From positions 186,001 through 250,000 of the forward strand of contig CAWDGV010000012.1 of assembly GCA_963801985.1 (NCBI GenBank): a DNA stretch of 64,000 bases, written 5' to 3'. A model generated the notes under the pieces. It was not told the DNA's origin. It saw only the letters and a program-made list of their open reading frames with translations, and ran no database searches. The DNA is from JABDQZ01 sp963801985. Lineage in GTDB: Bacteria > Pseudomonadota > Gammaproteobacteria > Chromatiales > Chromatiaceae. Below are positions 42,583 through 53,500 of the stretch, in pieces (the first letter of the stretch is position 1; every line of letters starts with the position of its first letter). The position numbers were made by a program, and so were the translations under genes.

Positions 42583-43503
42583 ATGTACGAGCAGTTCTTT
42601 GGTCTCGATGAACAGCCTTTCAGGTTAACGCCTGATACCAGTTACTTTTACGGTTTTGGAGATCACCAGGAAGCCTTAAATACGCTACTTGTTGCGCTCG
42701 ATATGGGTGAGGGTTTTATCAAGGTCACCGGCGAGGTTGGTACGGGTAAAACCTTGCTGTGCCGCAAGCTGTTAAATGAACTATCTGGCAGATCAGGATA
42801 CGTTACTGCCTACATTCCCAATCCCGCGATAACACCGACTGCTCTGAAGTATTCCCTGGCGGACGAACTGGGTATTGATTATCCACGTAATATTGGCCAG
42901 CACCGCATCATGAAGCTGATCAACGAAAAGCTGGTTGAGATCAAATCGCTTAACAGGAAAGCTATACTGATAATTGATGAAGCCCAGGCCCTGCCGGAAG
43001 ATTGCCTGGAAGCTGTCCGCTTGTTAACAAATCTTGAGACGGAGAAAAGCAAGCTGTTACACGTGGTGCTTTTCGGTCAACCTGAGCTGGATGTACATCT
43101 TGAAAAAACTGCTGTCAGGCAGCTGAGGCAGCGTATTACCTTTACTCATCGTTTAACCCCCCTGGTTGACTCTGTTGTCTGCGATTACCTGGCCCATAGG
43201 TTACAGGTGGCGGGTTATAACGGACCGGCAGTATTTGATGAGAAAGTTTGCCAGAAAATTTACAAGGTCAGTGGTGGGGTGCCAAGGCTGGTTAATATTC
43301 TTGCGCATAAATGCCTGTTACTGGCTTACGGTGAAGGTACCTCAAAGGTGACCCGTAAGCATTTGAAAAAAGCAGTCGCTGATACAGAAAGTATACCTGT
43401 TGATGCGCATCCAAAGCGTCGCTTCTGGTTTGGCATGCTGGGTATGACCGCTTCAACAGCTACGTTGGCTGGTTTTTACCTGCTCACTGGAGTTCAGTTA
43501 TGA
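42583..43503 (+). CDS. mshM: MshM, AAA ATPase (ExeA-like)
   Basis: 306 residues. 'MYEQFFGLDEQPFRLTPDTSYFY' is the ExeA-type N-terminus; Walker A 'GEVGTGKTLLCR', Walker B 'AILIIDEAQAL', sensor 'RLRQRITFTHRL'-type region, and a C-terminal membrane helix (about 282-303, 'FGMLGMTASTATLAGFYLLTG'). Thought to help secretin assembly through peptidoglycan. Adjacent to mshL and overlapping mshN. Confidence 0.93.
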   Translation: MYEQFFGLDEQPFRLTPDTSYFYGFGDHQEALNTLLVALDMGEGFIKVTGEVGTGKTLLCRKLLNELSGRSGYVTAYIPNPAITPTALKYSLADELGIDYPRNIGQHRIMKLINEKLVEIKSLNRKAILIIDEAQALPEDCLEAVRLLTNLETEKSKLLHVVLFGQPELDVHLEKTAVRQLRQRITFTHRLTPLVDSVVCDYLAHRLQVAGYNGPAVFDEKVCQKIYKVSGGVPRLVNILAHKCLLLAYGEGTSKVTRKHLKKAVADTESIPVDAHPKRRFWFGMLGMTASTATLAGFYLLTGVQL

Positions 43504-44585
43504 GCCTGATTAACCAGGTACTCCGTGATCTGGATACCCGCGAGCCATTACAGGATAAGCCGGCCAATGTCAGGCCAACGGCCTTGGCATCTGCCAATGC
43601 TGCTTCAACTGACTGGGTTCGCCTGGTTGTCTGGGCATTGACCGGGTTTCTGGTCATTGCTTTTGTTGCCTATATTTATCTCATTGAGAAAAAACTGCCT
43701 GCCCCTGTTGTTATCGAACCGGCGGCTACCCGGGTGGTGCCAGATCAAATAAAACCCCAGAAAAAAATACCACCTGAGCCAGTTGAAGTTGCAGAAGTGC
43801 TGCCTGCAGACAAGACTGTAAATGCACCACTACAGGCTGTTGCTGAGATACCGCAGAAAGCGGCTGAGGCAGAAAATGATACACAGCCCGCCCACGCAGA
43901 AGTGGCTTACCTGCCATTACATGATGATGGTAAAAAGATTGAATTGGCGCTGCCGGTAAACAGTGAACAGCCAGAAACCAAATCGGAGATTGTTGTAACC
44001 AAAGCTGTCCAGGCTCCTATTGTTATCGCCAGGGAACTGGTGGGTAATGGCCGCCTGACCGAGGCGGAAGCAAAGCTGAAGCAAATAATCAAAGACAAGC
44101 CATCGGATGTGAATGCCCGTGAATTATTAATTGGCCTGCAATTGAGGGCTAACAGAACAACAGAAGCGGCAGCCCAGGTTCAGGAGGGGTTGAAATTTTA
44201 TCCGCACAGGGAAAACCTGGTGTTGCTGCATGCCAGAATATTGTTGGATAAACAGGATGTTGATGCTGCCATTACAGTTCTGGAAAACCAGGTTCGTATG
44301 AAAAAGGCAGGCAGTAAAACGCTGGCAATGCTTGCACCGTTGTACCAGAAAAAATCCAGGTTTGCGTCTTCGGAAAAACTGTATCGCAAACTGGTGCAAT
44401 ATAACCCGGCAGAAGCGTCTTACTGGGTCGGCCTTGCCGTCAGCCTGGAAGCACTGGCCAGGTCAGGTGAAGCTGTCAGTGCTTACCAGCGGGCACTGAA
44501 CAGCGGTGGTCTTTCAGTATCCCTGCAGCAATATGCGGTGCAGCGAATGAGCAATATCAGGCAACAGGATAAGAGCAATGAATGA
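43500..44585 (+). CDS. mshN: MshN, TPR protein of the MSHA system
   Basis: 361 residues. 'MSLINQVLRDLDTRE' is the conserved MshN start; a membrane helix (about 42-62), a Pro/Ala/Val-rich linker (to about 165), then four or so tetratricopeptide repeats (about 175-350; 'LTEAEAKLKQIIKDKPSDVNARELL', 'AEASYWVGLAVSLEAL'). Probably a periplasmic scaffold. Confidence 0.9.
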   Translation: MSLINQVLRDLDTREPLQDKPANVRPTALASANAASTDWVRLVVWALTGFLVIAFVAYIYLIEKKLPAPVVIEPAATRVVPDQIKPQKKIPPEPVEVAEVLPADKTVNAPLQAVAEIPQKAAEAENDTQPAHAEVAYLPLHDDGKKIELALPVNSEQPETKSEIVVTKAVQAPIVIARELVGNGRLTEAEAKLKQIIKDKPSDVNARELLIGLQLRANRTTEAAAQVQEGLKFYPHRENLVLLHARILLDKQDVDAAITVLENQVRMKKAGSKTLAMLAPLYQKKSRFASSEKLYRKLVQYNPAEASYWVGLAVSLEALARSGEAVSAYQRALNSGGLSVSLQQYAVQRMSNIRQQDKSNE

Positions 44586-46329
44586 GATTGCCAATCAAGG
44601 CGAAAATCCTGAACAGCAGTCTGCCGAAAAATTCAGGAAAAAAATACGTATCGGTGATCTTCTTGTTCAAAACAGGGTGATATCGGAAGTTCAGCTTCAG
44701 ACAGCCCTGGCCGAACAGAAAAAAACCGGCCATAAACTGGGAAATACGTTAGTTGAACTAGGTTTTATTGAAGAGCATAAACTGCTCGAGTTTCTCTCCC
44801 AGCAGTTGCAGATACCACTGATCGAGCTTGATACGACGCCGATCGACCCTGCGGTTGTGCAGACACTTTCGGAAAACGTGGCGCGGCGTTACCGGGTCAT
44901 TGTGCTGGAAAACCGTGAGCGCGATGTGCTGGTTGGTATGGCGGATCCAACGGATCTGTTTGCCTACGATGAGTTGGGACGTATTCTGCATAAACGCATT
45001 CGCCAGGCGGTGGTGCGGGAAGCGGATTTGCTGCAGGTGCTGGATAACATGTACAGCAAGGCCGGTGAGCTGAATGAGCTGGCCGGGGAACTGGATGATG
45101 AGCTGGCGCAGAACGACATCGATTTTGGCTCGATTTTAAAATCCAGTGATGCCAACGATGCTCCTGTTTTCAGATTGCTGGAAAAACTGTTTGAAGATGC
45201 TTTGCGTGTAAAAGCCTCAGATATCCATATTGAGCCAGAAGAAGACGTTCTACGTATTCGCCAACGTGTGGACGGGGTTTTGCATGAGCAGGTGATGAAT
45301 GAGGCCCGCATTGCTTCAGCGCTCGTACAGAGACTGAAATTGCTGGCAAACCTGGATATCTCTGAAAAAAGATTGCCCCAGGATGGGCGCTTCCAGTTGA
45401 AACTCAAGAATCATTCGATTGATATCAGGCTCTCAACAATGCCGGTTCAGGCGGGTGAGTCCGTGGTGATGCGCTTGCTTGACCAGTCATCCGGGATTCT
45501 AAGTTTCGAACAGCTGGGTATTGATCCGGAGATGAGGAGACGGATTGAAAAACTGATCAAGCGTCCTCATGGTTTATTGCTGGTCACCGGTCCTACCGGT
45601 AGCGGTAAAACAACAACGCTGTATGCGGCTTTAAATGAGCTGAATTCACCTGAGAATAAAATTATTACGGTTGAAGACCCGGTTGAATACCGACTGAAAC
45701 GCATTAACCAGGTGCAGGTGCATGAGCAGATTGGACTGACTTTCTCCAAAGTATTGAGAACGGCCTTGAGGCAGGACCCCGATATTGTCTTGATTGGTGA
45801 GATGCGAGACCTTGAAACAGCGCAAATAGGTTTACGTGCTGCGATTACAGGTCACTTCGTATTGTCTACGCTGCATACCAATAGCGCGATTGGCACTATC
45901 AGTCGTCTGCTGGATATGGGGGCACCAGGCTACCTGATGGCAACAGCATTACAGGCGGTGTTGGCCCAACGCCTGGTTCGGAAAGTCTGCGCTGATTGCA
46001 AAATAGACTATGAGCCTGATGAACACCAGAAAAGCTGGCTTGAAGCCCAGCTTGGTGCGGATTTGCCACTCAGCGGCTTTGTTCAGGGCACGGGGTGTAA
46101 CAAGTGCAATAACACGGGTTACCGGGGACGTGTAGGTGTCTATGAGTTGCTGGAGATTAATGGTGAACTGGTTACTGCGTTAAGAGATCAGAATATCAAT
46201 GCGTTTGGTGAAGCGGCATTCAGGTCTGAAAATTTCGAAACCCTGACACAACAGGGTATCAAGCTGGCAATGCAGGGAACGACTACGTTGCAGGAAGTGA
46301 TACGTATCAGTGGTGAACAGAGTGACTGA
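44578..46329 (+). CDS. mshE: MshE, extension ATPase with c-di-GMP-binding N-domain
   Basis: 583 residues. The N-terminal MshEN domain has two 'RIGDLLVQ...L..AL..QKKTGHKLGNTLV'-type motifs known to bind c-di-GMP. The ATPase has Walker A 'GPTGSGKTTTLYA' near 340, Asp box 'ITVEDPVEYRL', Walker B 'PDIVLIGEMRD' and His box 'GHFVLSTLHTN'. A tetracysteine zinc site is 'CADC' near 472 with 'CNKC'. It drives MSHA pilin polymerisation, so pilus extension should respond to c-di-GMP. Confidence 0.96.
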   Translation: MNEIANQGENPEQQSAEKFRKKIRIGDLLVQNRVISEVQLQTALAEQKKTGHKLGNTLVELGFIEEHKLLEFLSQQLQIPLIELDTTPIDPAVVQTLSENVARRYRVIVLENRERDVLVGMADPTDLFAYDELGRILHKRIRQAVVREADLLQVLDNMYSKAGELNELAGELDDELAQNDIDFGSILKSSDANDAPVFRLLEKLFEDALRVKASDIHIEPEEDVLRIRQRVDGVLHEQVMNEARIASALVQRLKLLANLDISEKRLPQDGRFQLKLKNHSIDIRLSTMPVQAGESVVMRLLDQSSGILSFEQLGIDPEMRRRIEKLIKRPHGLLLVTGPTGSGKTTTLYAALNELNSPENKIITVEDPVEYRLKRINQVQVHEQIGLTFSKVLRTALRQDPDIVLIGEMRDLETAQIGLRAAITGHFVLSTLHTNSAIGTISRLLDMGAPGYLMATALQAVLAQRLVRKVCADCKIDYEPDEHQKSWLEAQLGADLPLSGFVQGTGCNKCNNTGYRGRVGVYELLEINGELVTALRDQNINAFGEAAFRSENFETLTQQGIKLAMQGTTTLQEVIRISGEQSD

Positions 46330-46364
46330 ACCCGAAAAGATGTTGCAGTTAATGGAGATTTTGA

Positions 46365-47594
46365 ATGGCAACATTTGAATATCGCGCGCGCAATCGCCGC
46401 GGTGAAGCCCTGAACGGCACCATGGATGCGGAGACCGCTGACCGGGTTGCCGAGCAGTTGTTTAACAGCGGTATAACACCGATTGATATTCATGAAGTCG
46501 ATCAGGAATCCGGAGAGACTATTGGTGGCAGCCGGCTGCTTGGTCAGCTGTTTCAGCAAAAGGTTGATCTTGATGAACTGATTATGCTGTGTCGCCAGAT
46601 ACGTACCTTGCTGCGGGCGGGTATTCCCATCCTGAAAGGGCTGTCCGGCCTGGCCAGCTCTGTCGATAATCCGACGCTTTCCAGGGTCCTCACTGATATC
46701 CTGCACCAGTTGGAATCCGGGCGTGAGCTTAACGCGGCATTGGCGCAGCATCCGGATATATTCATGCCTTTATTTGTTGCGTTGGTACGAGTTGGTGAAA
46801 GTACCGGCAAGCTGGATCATGCGTTTTCCATATTGTCCGAATACCTGGAGGCAGAAAAGCAGACCCGGCAACGGATTAAATCCGCTTTGCGTTACCCCTC
46901 CATTGTCATTGGCGCCGTCATTATTGCGATGGTTGTCATTAATATCTGGGTTGTGCCCGTGTTTGCCAATGTCTTTGAACGCTATGACGCGGAGCTGCCC
47001 ATTATGACCAGGATTCTTATGGGCAGTTCTGAATTTATGCTGAACTGGTGGCCTTGGTTGCTGTCAGCATTGGCAGCCGGGATTATTGCTTTCAGGTTCT
47101 GGCTGGATACCCGGGAAGGGCGTTACCAGTGGGACCGGTTGTTATTACGTGCCCCGTTGATAGGACATATTCTGACGAAAGCGACCCTGGGGCGATTTGC
47201 CAAGTCGCTGGCACTGGTCATTAAATCCGGTGTTCCGTTGGTGCAGGGGCTGACAGTGGTTTCCGGAGTGGTTAATAATGCCTACGTGGCAGATCGTATT
47301 TTATCCATGCGTGACGGTATCGAAAAAGGTGACACCATTTCCCGTACGGCAGCAGCAACCGGTCTGTTTACCCCGCTGGTTCTGCAAATGCTGGCTGTTG
47401 GCGAACAGACCGGCGCGGTTGATGAATTGCTGGATGAAACCGCAACTCACTACGAGGCTGAAGTGCAGCATGCTCTGGACAATCTCTCGAGCGCGATTGA
47501 GCCTATTGTAATTACCATTCTGGGACTTATGGTGACGGTGCTGGCACTGGGTGTCTTCCTGCCAATGTGGAATCTTTCCGGCGTTGTTGGTTAA
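46365..47594 (+). CDS. mshG: MshG, inner-membrane platform protein (PilC/GspF family)
   Basis: 409 residues with two GspF domains ('LIMLCRQIRTLLRAGIPILKGL' and 'KSLALVIKSGVPLVQGLTVVSG'), three membrane helices (about 180, 225 and 380-400) and 'VGEQTGAVDELLDETATHYE'. It is turned by MshE during assembly. Confidence 0.95.
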   Translation: MATFEYRARNRRGEALNGTMDAETADRVAEQLFNSGITPIDIHEVDQESGETIGGSRLLGQLFQQKVDLDELIMLCRQIRTLLRAGIPILKGLSGLASSVDNPTLSRVLTDILHQLESGRELNAALAQHPDIFMPLFVALVRVGESTGKLDHAFSILSEYLEAEKQTRQRIKSALRYPSIVIGAVIIAMVVINIWVVPVFANVFERYDAELPIMTRILMGSSEFMLNWWPWLLSALAAGIIAFRFWLDTREGRYQWDRLLLRAPLIGHILTKATLGRFAKSLALVIKSGVPLVQGLTVVSGVVNNAYVADRILSMRDGIEKGDTISRTAAATGLFTPLVLQMLAVGEQTGAVDELLDETATHYEAEVQHALDNLSSAIEPIVITILGLMVTVLALGVFLPMWNLSGVVG

Positions 47595-47692
47595 ACAAAA
47601 CAGTAAGTTATAAAAAATATTAAAGAATTTACCGAATGAGTCGATACACTGAGAGAAATTAACAGATAGGGTTGGTATTGAAGAGGTTAACA

Positions 47693-48208
47693 ATGGGTAT
47701 ACATAATCGAACAAAACAGGCTGGTTTTACTTTGGTAGAGCTTGTTGTGGTAATTATTATTCTCGGAATTCTGGCTGCAGTCGCCTTGCCGAAATTCATG
47801 GATGTGACAGAAAAAGCGCATTATTCGGCTGTTGCCGGCGCAGCTGGCGGGCTGGGTTCCGGGGTTGCCCTGTTTCATGCGCAATGGGTGGCAAATGGTA
47901 ATACGGGAGCGCAGGTCAACATTGCCGGTTTTGGCTCTGACGATGTTGATGCAAACGCTAATGGCTGGCCGGTCGATACAGGTGATACCACGAATGCTCC
48001 GAATGCGCAGGATTGTGAAGATGTCTGGTATGGCGTGATGCAAACGCCTCCTTCTGCTGATACTGCTGTCGGTACCGATCCGGATTACCTGGTGACTGTC
48101 GCTGCCGGGGTCTGCACGTATACCTACCGACTTGATAATGCAAACGCCCGCAGCATTACATATAATTCCAACACGGGTGAGGTAAGTACAATTAATCCCA
48201 AGCCCTGA
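47693..48208 (+). CDS. mshA: MshA, major MSHA pilin
   Basis: 171 residues from ATG 47693 (GAGG 7 nt upstream; the TTG at 47672 is weaker). Prepilin leader of about 10 residues, cleavage 'QAG|FTLVELVVVIIILGIL', Glu5 present. C-terminal domain with two Cys ('AQDCEDVW', 'AAGVCTYTYR') forming the pilin disulfide. About 100 bp gap after mshG suggests its own promoter. Confidence 0.88.
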   Translation: MGIHNRTKQAGFTLVELVVVIIILGILAAVALPKFMDVTEKAHYSAVAGAAGGLGSGVALFHAQWVANGNTGAQVNIAGFGSDDVDANANGWPVDTGDTTNAPNAQDCEDVWYGVMQTPPSADTAVGTDPDYLVTVAAGVCTYTYRLDNANARSITYNSNTGEVSTINPKP

Positions 48209-48237
48209 GCCAGATTTACTCATGGTGACGTAGTTTA

Positions 48238-48747
48238 ATGGGATTGATAATTGGAAACTTAAGGACGCGGCCTCAGGGTCGCGTTTTTGCTTGTCACGGT
48301 TTCACCATGGTTGAATTGATCGTGGTGATTATCGTGCTGGGTATTCTTGCGCTTGTTGCAGGTTCGCGTTTTTTTTCTACCAGTCAATTTACCGAGATGG
48401 GTTTTGCCGATACCGCGGCCAATTCGTTTCGCTATGCCCATAAGATAGCGTTAAGCAGTGGCTGTGATACGCGTGCCCAGATAACAGCAACCAGCGTCTC
48501 GTTATTTCAACGCGCCAATAACTGCAACAGCGGTGCTTTTACTACTCCGTTAAAGCGTCCGGGCGGTACCGTCTGGTCTGAAACTGTGCCTTCTGGTGTC
48601 AGTGTCAGCAGCCTGGATATCTATTTTGATGCCAATGGCAGTCCGCATGCGCATCCCAGCGGCACCAAGCTGACGTCTGCGAGTGGTTTTACGGTTGGCA
48701 CGCGCACTATTACTGTTGAGGCTGAAACCGGGTTTGTGCATCAATGA
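48238..48747 (+). CDS. mshC: MshC-like minor pilin
   Basis: 169 residues with leader ending 'ACHG|FTMVELIVVIIVLGIL' and a short C-terminal domain with Cys pair ('SSGCDTRA', 'NNCNSG'). By position (after mshA) and motif it is MshC. Stop overlaps the next start. Confidence 0.82.
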   Translation: MGLIIGNLRTRPQGRVFACHGFTMVELIVVIIVLGILALVAGSRFFSTSQFTEMGFADTAANSFRYAHKIALSSGCDTRAQITATSVSLFQRANNCNSGAFTTPLKRPGGTVWSETVPSGVSVSSLDIYFDANGSPHAHPSGTKLTSASGFTVGTRTITVEAETGFVHQ

Positions 48748-49235
48748 TGAATTGTAGCCGACATTCCTGTGCTCGAAGCTGTACCCAGCGTGGTACAACG
48801 CTCGTTGAGCTGATCGTATCCATTCTTATTTTATCGATCAGCGCTGTTGGTATCATGATGGTGATAACCCAGACAACGTTGAACAGTGCCAATCCGATGA
48901 TCCGGGCCCAGGCAACGGCCATTGCCCAGGCCTACATGGAAGAAATCCTGGCCCAGCCGCTGACTGACCCGGCCGGTAGTGATACCGGCGGCCCCGAAAG
49001 CGGGGAAAGCCGGGCAACCTATGATGATGTCACCGATTATAACGGGCTGAATGACGCCAATGGCGCCAGAAACCAGACGACTGCATTAATTGCCGGTCTT
49101 GAGGGTTACAACATTTCGGTCGCTGTTACGGCGACAACCTTGAATGGCAGTCCTGCCCGCCGGGTTCGGGTCACCGTTACTTATGATGGTGATCCTGATT
49201 TTAGCCTGCCAATGACGGCCTACAGGTTAAATTGA
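48744..49235 (+). CDS. mshD: MshD-like minor pilin
   Basis: 163 residues. Leader ends 'TQRG|TTLVELIVSILILSIS', where the mature N-terminal residue is Thr instead of Phe, as in MshD. 'MIRAQATAIAQAYMEEILAQPL' follows, as in GspI/MshD-type minor pilins. Overlaps both neighbours by 4 nt. Confidence 0.82.
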   Translation: MMNCSRHSCARSCTQRGTTLVELIVSILILSISAVGIMMVITQTTLNSANPMIRAQATAIAQAYMEEILAQPLTDPAGSDTGGPESGESRATYDDVTDYNGLNDANGARNQTTALIAGLEGYNISVAVTATTLNGSPARRVRVTVTYDGDPDFSLPMTAYRLN

Positions 49236-50131
49236 TGGGGAGGCATTTGATTAGCAGGCAATTACTTCAGCGGGGCTTTACCCTGGTGGAGCTGGTTGTT
49301 GTAATCATCGTTACGGGTGTGCTGTCGACTGTCATCCTGCAATTTATCACTGCACCGATTGAATCCTATATGGATGTCAGTCGCAGAACGCGCCTGACTG
49401 ATATCGCTGAAACGGCGATGCAGCGATTGTCTTATGAAATTCGCAGTGCACTGCCTAACAGTATCCGTGTTGGGTGTGCCGGCAGGTGCATGGAGTTTTT
49501 AAGGGCACCAACAGGTGGCCGTTACCGGGCTGCACCTCCAGGTGATACGCTGTCATTTAATCCCGTCGATGCGGATACTTCCTTTCCGGTGCTGGGGCCA
49601 CTCAATTATACATCAGAGGTTGTCACGGGAAGCGGGGCCAATGAATGTGCCGCAAACACCGCTTCCTGCGTGGTTGTCTATAACACCGGGCTTGCCGGTT
49701 CCAATGCCTGGAGCCTGGATAACATGGCGACGCTGACCGGCATTGGTGGCAGTCCGCTAAGCGTATCGTTTAATAATGCCGGTTTCTCCAGTGGTAATAT
49801 GGCTTTTCCGGCAAGTTCTCCCTATCAGCGTTTCTACCTGGTTGATACACCGGTCAAATATCTTTGTGATCTTGGCGGTGGCACGTTGCGGCGTTACCAG
49901 GGATATAATGTGGTCAGTGCTGAAACCAGTGTGGATACGCATGCTGAATTGCTGGGCTTGCCGAATTCGGCAGAACACGCGTTGTTGGCTGACCAGGTCA
50001 CTGACTGTTCTTTTACCTATGTATCCGGTACACCCAGTCGCAATGCTGTCTTGAGTATTTCCCTGACTGTTGCAGAAAGTGGTGAGGATATCACCCTGTT
50101 ACAACAGCTGAACGTGGTGAATATGCCATGA
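49232..50131 (+). CDS. mshO: MshO-like minor pilin
   Basis: 299 residues. Leader ends 'LQRG|FTLVELVVVIIVTGVL'; larger C-terminal domain ('RLSYEIRSALPNSIRVG...CMEFL') of the GspJ/MshO kind with several Cys. Overlaps the next gene by 4 nt. Confidence 0.85.
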   Translation: MMGRHLISRQLLQRGFTLVELVVVIIVTGVLSTVILQFITAPIESYMDVSRRTRLTDIAETAMQRLSYEIRSALPNSIRVGCAGRCMEFLRAPTGGRYRAAPPGDTLSFNPVDADTSFPVLGPLNYTSEVVTGSGANECAANTASCVVVYNTGLAGSNAWSLDNMATLTGIGGSPLSVSFNNAGFSSGNMAFPASSPYQRFYLVDTPVKYLCDLGGGTLRRYQGYNVVSAETSVDTHAELLGLPNSAEHALLADQVTDCSFTYVSGTPSRNAVLSISLTVAESGEDITLLQQLNVVNMP

Positions 50132-50520
50132 AGAAATCGCAGTCAGGTTTTTCGCTGGTAACCACGTTGTTTATTATCGTTGTACTCGCGATACTGGGTT
50201 CCTACATGGCTTTAATGGGAACCACGCAGAACCAGTCAACTGCATTGTCGATACAGGGCCTGCGTGCCTGGTATGCGGCGGTCAGTGGCTATGACTGGAC
50301 GGCTTACCGGATCAATACCACTGGTTCCTGCCCGGCTGTACCGACAACGATGAATATCGAGGGCTTTACCGTCACCCTGACGGCCTGTACCCCTTATATT
50401 GTCAACGAGGCAGGAGACACTTATTCAATGCATGATGTGTCAGTTTTGTCTGAACGTGGCAGTTTTGGTGATGTGGATTATGTCTCCCGTTCCCTGAGAG
50501 CCACCTTTGGTGGTCCTTAG
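50128..50520 (+). CDS. mshP: MshP-like minor pilin
   Basis: 130 residues: 'MKKSQSG|FSLVTTLFIIVVLAILGSYM', where Glu5 is replaced (FSLVT), as expected for GspK/MshP-type tip proteins; then 'RAWYAAVSGYDWTAYRIN' and Cys residues in the C-terminal part. Confidence 0.82.
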   Translation: MKKSQSGFSLVTTLFIIVVLAILGSYMALMGTTQNQSTALSIQGLRAWYAAVSGYDWTAYRINTTGSCPAVPTTMNIEGFTVTLTACTPYIVNEAGDTYSMHDVSVLSERGSFGDVDYVSRSLRATFGGP

Positions 50521-50594
50521 TTGTTGGGAACCGGTCCTCAACTTTTATTTCTTTTTGCCGCTATATATTCAGATAGAAGTTGGATTTTTTAAAC

Positions 50595-53500
50595 ATGGCT
50601 GTAAATCTGAAAATTCGTAAATTTCTCCCTGCCTTGATTGCAGGCAGCGCATTAGCGTCATTGCCGCTGCAGGCCGATGACCTGTTAAAGCCTGTTTTGG
50701 GGAGTTATTTCACCCATATTGACAAGCAGTACAATTCATCGACATATGCTGCCGCCAACCTGCTGGACGATAATATTTCGACGCGCTGGTTATCCAACCG
50801 GCGCGATAATGACCTGATTCTTGGGTTTGATGCTGGCCTGAATGCCCGCTGCTTTGACGAATTCATCCTTAACAACTACGGCAGCAATCGTTCGGTCAGG
50901 CAGTTCATGCTGCTGTATGCCAATGACACCAGCCTGTCCTCAGATACTGGCACGGCTGGCTGGACACCCATTCCGCTTGATCCGGCACCCGTGGGTCCGG
51001 TGAATCACCTGCACTGGGGGCAGGGTGGCCGGATGACTGCTGTTGATCAGCAACTCAGCACAACAACCTGGGCCGGTGAGCATATCAACAACGGTAACCC
51101 GGGGGATTTTTGGCTAAGCAACCGGGGCAATAACACGCTGGATTTTGCTTTTGACACTGACTGGGACGGTAATACCGGCGATGCAATAAATATTACCGAG
51201 TTAAAACTGCATAACTATGGCAGTAACCGGTCAATAAAATTATTCCAGGTAGAAGTCAGCGAGGATGGCAGCAATTACCAGAAACTGGAAGTGCCGGGTA
51301 CCGGCCCTGGAGACCCGGATTTTAATTACGCGTTATCACATGAAGGCGGAACACTGGATCTTATCAACACGCAGCTCAATACAACGTCCTGGGCTGGTGC
51401 CAATATTCATGATGGTGCAGCCAGTAGTATCTGGTTAAGCAGCCGTACCAATAACAACCTGGATTTTTCTTTTGATCCAGATGGTGATGGGATGGTCGGT
51501 TTGGCCGGTGATAGTGGTGATTATTTCCAGCTGGAAAAAATTGTGCTGGAAAACTATGGCAGTAACCGCTCAGTCAGGGAATTCCAGGTGCTGGTCAAAA
51601 CGGCAGCCAACCCGGACTGGACTGCGATTCCTGTGCCGGGTTCTGTGTCTGGCCAACCGGATTTCAACTTCCTGTTGGCGTATCAAGGTGCTTCGCTAAC
51701 GGCAATTGATGCGCAGTTAAATACTACGTCCTGGGCGGCGGCCAATATTCATGATGGCAGTCAGCAAAGCATCTGGTTAAGCAGTAAAACCAATAATATA
51801 CTGGATTTTGAATTTGACCCTGATGGTAACGGTACGCCGGGAGAGGTCACTGACCAGTTCACCATTGAAAAAATTGCGCTGGAAAACTATGGGACCACCC
51901 GTTCTGTTGAAAATTTTCAGATCGAAGTGAAAACGGCGGCCAATGCGAACTGGACCAAGCTGGAAGTGCCGGGTACCGCAGCCGGTGACACAGACTTTAA
52001 CTTTCTTTCCAAGCATGAAGGCGCGGCACTGACGTTTGTCGATCGTCAGCTAAATACAACCAGCTGGGCAGCAGCTAATATTCATGATGGCAGCCAGCAA
52101 TCGATCTGGCTGAGTAACCGGCCGAACAATACGCTTGAATTTGATTTTGACACTGACCTGGATGGCACACCGGGAGATGTGGTCAATTTTTCAAAAGTGA
52201 GAATACAGAACTACGGTAGTGCTCGTTCAGTCCAGACTTTCGAGCTGGATGTCAGAAAGGGGGGGAGTCCTATCTGGCAAGCAGTGAAAGCTGCTGATAA
52301 CTCAACTGTGTTTACTGCAGCACAATCGAGTGCAGAGCAGGAGTTTGCGGTTAAAGAGCAAAAAAATGTCAGGGCCTTCAGAATTCGTACGTTAACCAAC
52401 TATGGCGATCCTTACACCGGTATTCGCGAACTGGAAATTCTGGGTGATTCAACCGGGGCAAGTCATACGTTTACAGCGTTACAGCCAAGTGCTGAACAGG
52501 TGTTTGAACTGGATGTGGTGGACCAGCCTGCCAATGTCACAGAACTAAGGTTTCGTTCAATTAGTAACTATGGTGATCCTTATATCGGCGTGCGGGAGCT
52601 GAAGGTTCTGGGAAGCAGTATCACGCGCAACCATACCTTTGTGGCTTTGCAGGGCTCGACTGAGCAGGTTTTCAATATAGATATTGCGGATCGTCCAGCT
52701 GATGTTACCGCGGTGCGTTTCCAGACGATCAGTAATTACGGCGATCCTTATATTGGGGCGCGTGAATTAAGACTGCTGGGTGAAGCGGTCACTGCTTCAC
52801 ATACTTTTACCGCGGACCTGCCATCGGCGCCACAATCCTTTGTGCTGGATGAGACTGACAGGGTAACTAACGTTGTGGCAGCACGCTTGCGCACGATTAC
52901 CAATTACGGTGATCCCTATATTGGAGCACGGGAATTTGAATTGCTGGGTGACCCGGTAGCCCCGCTTTATATTTTTGATGCTTCCCGGGATTCTGCACAA
53001 CAGTCCTGGAGTTTCCCTGCAGTGACAGGCAAGCTTTTCCGTATACATACTTTTGATAATTATGGTGACCCCTATATCGGAGCCAGTGAAATTGGGCTGC
53101 TGGAGTCTTCCGCATGTTATCCCGCTCCGGTTGGCGCATGGTTGATGGATGAGAATTCCTGGGGTGATGTCATTGATTACAGTGGCAACGGGCTGGATGG
53201 AACGGCTTTTAATGGCGCAACAACAGATGATGCTTCACCAGTAATATCAGGGACGCCGGGTACCTGCAGTTACGGTGTGTTTGATGGCGTTGATGATTAT
53301 GTCTCTATACCGCATAACAGCCTGCTTGATGGTACGACAGGATTGACCTATACCATCTGGATTAACCCTAAGACGTGGTCTGGCAGTATTCGCCAGGTCA
53401 TGGCCAAGTCCGTGCATGGTGGTGGCAGTGGTCGTGCGCAAATGGGTATTTTTTCTGAAGGCGGTGTACTCAAAGGGCGTGCTGAAACCCTGAATGGTCG